From Tubiluchus corallicola (lineage: Eukaryota; Priapulida; Priapulimorpha; Priapulimorphida; Tubiluchidae): 64,000 nucleotides of DNA. Location of the stretch: NCBI GenBank assembly GCA_030141605.1, contig JAQGDQ010000129.1, positions 423,281-487,280 on the forward strand, in the 5' to 3' direction. This document shows, piece by piece, positions 61,801 through 64,000 of the stretch. Made by a program: the position numbers and the translations under genes. Position 1 is the first letter of the stretch, and the number at the start of each line of letters is the position of its first letter. The notes below the pieces were generated by a model, which had not been told where the DNA came from, ran no database searches, and worked only from the letters and a program-made list of their open reading frames with translations.

Positions 61801-63915
61801 CAAACCTCTACACGCTACTGCTCTGAAAATTTTGTGTGTCTTAAAGTTAAAAAGTTTTATTTTAACATAATAGCTACTTGATAACCAGTGTTTTTTACTG
61901 ATAGGAGTCATTTTTGTATTGTAGTATGATAAGATGCACTCAAAACATCACTTATTCTTCCAAAAGTTTGATCTGAAACCTAACTAGTGATGTAACTAAC
62001 TAAACTAAAAGAGTCTACTGTAGTGGCATGTTTTGTCATTTTGTTAGTCAGTGGGTTTATTGTTTTTTGTTTTTGTGTGGAATACATCAGCGTGGGTACA
62101 ATTAATCATACTGTGATAGATCAGTGTAGAAAGTAATTTTCAGGATTTACAGAATTTCAAAGTATAGCAATGAATTTTTAAGTCTGCTACTGACTTAAAG
62201 TAACTGACAGCAAAAACAGAAACTAACTGAGATTTCATTGTGTTCGTATAAGAACATTTTTTTAAATAGATTGTTTTCATAGTTTTAATGAATATACTTT
62301 ATTTGTACTTATTAGCATTATAAGTGTTTTCTAAGTAAAGCAAATCCCTCAAATGAAAATAGAAAAAATTAGCTGATTTTATGGCTACAGGTGCCAGCAG
62401 CAGCAGATGAGCCATTTATTGATGTTGCAGTAGGAGGTAGTCAAATATCTGGTGTATCTACAGATCATCTTAGCGTTTGGGCTGTAACCATTTCTGGAAA
62501 GGTATCATCTATATTATATTATATATAACTTGGCACACTACCAATCAGAATTCAGTGCTCCTATGGTAGGGACGGATAAACCTTTCCTTATCGAGATAAC
62601 CTTTTGCATTACATGTATTCAGAAAGAGTGTCTTGCTTCTTCCCTCACTGTTTGAAACTGTCCAGATGAAATTTTTTGAGGATTACACAGAAGTTTACTG
62701 AGCAGACCCAATGTTGCTCAGCTTTAGTCGCTAAGCGTCCACTGTGACACTTAACCATTTTCCTCGTGCCCTGCATTTTTTACATATATCTAGTAATTTT
62801 ACAATCAATGAAATGAGAAACTGTTAAAGTAATAATACCATAGTAAAGTATTTTCAGTTATAAACTAGTCAAGAATTCAAAGTAATGGGTTATTTGTTCA
62901 TTGGTTTTTTTGTGATTAAGTGGCTGGATATGCTATAGAATCCGTTTCTTTGTGAATATTTCGTTTATAACATAATTTTTCTGCTTAGGGTAACTAAAAT
63001 AATTATGTTAGTAATCCGTTAGGCTATCTGTGTTCAAATAAAGTTGTGCAACATGTTGTGACATGCGATTATCAGTTTCTACTCTCTGAAAGCGATAAAC
63101 GAGGGGGCAGTAAGCAATCTGAAACCACCTGAAGTTTATCCGAAAATTTATTTTTTATTTTGTTTCTTTTTAGATCTTTGTAAGGAGAAGAATTTCACAA
63201 ATGAATCCAGAAGGAAATTCATGGACCTTGGTTCCTGGACTTGTCGATTGTGAAGTAAACCAGATTAGTGTAGGACCAACTGGTTTAGTTTGGGCTGTAA
63301 CATGGAATGGTCGCATACTTTCACGCTTTGGTATTACAAAGGATTGTTTGATTGGTATGTTGAAAATAATGGGTTAAAAAGTGTGTGGTTATTTTCATTG
63401 TCTTTTCTTATACTTAACATATTCTGGGTGTTTCAATGTAACTTTTTTGGAAAATACGGCTATTTATGAAGAATCAGTTTCTTCTGTACATTTAAACCAG
63501 TTGATGCAATATAAACAGAATTTATTAATACCAGCAAATATTTATATTTGAATGATTTGCAGGTACGGCATGGTACGTAGTTCCTGATCCATCAGTAAAA
63601 ATTGAGCAAGTCACCGTTGGAGGCAATGCTGCTTGGGCAATTGGAGCCGGTGGCTCGGTGTGTTTAGTTTATTTATAAACATTACAGAAAGGGAATGATT
63701 ATAGCTGTACTAATCCTAGTGAGCATTTCCATGGTGATTGCTGTTCTGAATGGCTGTCTTCTTAATTAAATTTTCTGTCATTCACTTTGTAGGTATGGTT
63801 CAGGAAAAATATATGTGGTGCTATGGCTAGTACAGACGTAGAGGCTTGTATTGGCACTGGATGGGTGGAGATGATAGGCTGTTTCCAGTCAATTAGCATT
63901 GGGCTTAATGACCAG
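58894..63915 (+). CDS. TECPR1: TECPR1, tectonin beta-propeller repeat protein (5' part)
   Basis: TECPR1 acts at lysosomes and autophagosomes, binds the ATG12-ATG5 conjugate, and recognises exposed sphingomyelin through its DysF domain. Seven exons join in frame: 58894-59118, 59626-59814, 60806-60928, 62391-62501, 63174-63354, 63563-63657, 63793-63915. All are GT-AG; 1047 bp, 349 codons. The protein starts MPFTSLWALDTTGQPYHLST (first tectonin strand). It continues with a DysF region at about 66-175 (RWRPLKYGGWTDQLIFSDRP; SSAWEWEGDWHI; GWMYAVDFP; RRRKWIRF), then repeated tectonin strands (LSVWAVTISGK, VNQISVGPTGLVWAVTWNGR, VTVGGNAAWAIGAGG, ISIGLNDQ). The gene continues past the window; the animal protein is about 1150 aa, so roughly 70 percent, including the PH domain and second propeller, is missing here. 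Confidence 0.95.
60683..60712. repeat. Homopolymer T/G tract
   Basis: A run of T is followed directly by a G-rich run broken by single A and T bases, in TECPR1 intron 3. It is simple sequence and a likely site of length error. Confidence 0.8.
61149..61820. mobile_element. hAT-type non-autonomous element with 8-bp target duplication
   Basis: The left end CAGTAGCGTGCAGAAG and the inverse of the right end (CAGTAGCGTGTAGAGG) match at 14 of 16 positions. The 8-bp flanks are CTCTGAAG (61141-61148) and CTCTGAAA (61821-61828), 7 of 8 identical. CAGxxGCGT-type ends with an 8-bp duplication are the hallmark of hAT insertion. The 672-bp interior encodes nothing recognisable. It lies in TECPR1 intron 3. 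Confidence 0.85.
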
Positions 63916-64000
63916 GTTAGAAACATGATACACTCTATATGCCTTCTCTACCACTTTTTGCCATGTTCAGCAGTTGAGGTATAGGTGAGGACTATCAGAA

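Overview
The window is AT-rich animal nuclear DNA. Small exons separated by large introns carry six conserved metazoan genes, and a DysF-tectonin gene like TECPR1 points to an animal. High AT, many short TIR elements and decayed non-LTR retrotransposons suggest an invertebrate, possibly an early-branching one such as a sponge or cnidarian. This is inference; the species cannot be named from the sequence. No prokaryotic operon, CRISPR array, rRNA or confident tRNA was seen.

Layout. (1) 1-3154: gene-free, with a purine-rich tract, a perfect 30-bp inverted repeat and a retrotransposon-like tail. (2) 3155-9986, minus: GID4, substrate receptor of the CTLH/GID ubiquitin ligase, 5 coding exons, 206 aa. 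(3) 11795-23337, minus: MARS2, mitochondrial methionyl-tRNA synthetase, 11 coding exons, 567 aa; its introns hold a decayed LINE and a TIR element. (4) 25054-26034, plus: GLRX3/PICOT, a single uninterrupted reading frame of 326 aa, head-to-head with MARS2. (5) 27299-41729, minus: U2SURP/SR140, 23 coding exons, about 956 aa, tail-to-tail with GLRX3. (6) 44409-50049, plus: TPP2, only 3 coding exons, 1242 aa, head-to-head with U2SURP. (7) 50050-58893: a gene-free interval rich in repeats. (8) 58894 to the window end, plus: 5' part of TECPR1, seven exons (349 codons), continuing beyond the window.

The genes are housekeeping genes of different pathways (ubiquitin ligase, mitochondrial translation, iron-sulfur trafficking, splicing, peptide degradation, autophagy) and do not form a functional cluster. 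Exon joins were built by hand: each boundary was placed at a splice signal that keeps the frame and agrees with the known protein family. Three introns can be joined in frame only with GC donors.

The least ordinary content is mobile. A three-copy TIR family has repeated subterminal TAGCCCAAGTAGGAC motifs, and one copy lies in the MARS2/GLRX3 divergent interval. Three TA-flanked pogo/Tigger-like elements, two hAT-like elements and several retrotransposon remnants are also present. I found no clear candidate for an entirely new biological system; the TIR family and the GC-AG introns are the best leads.
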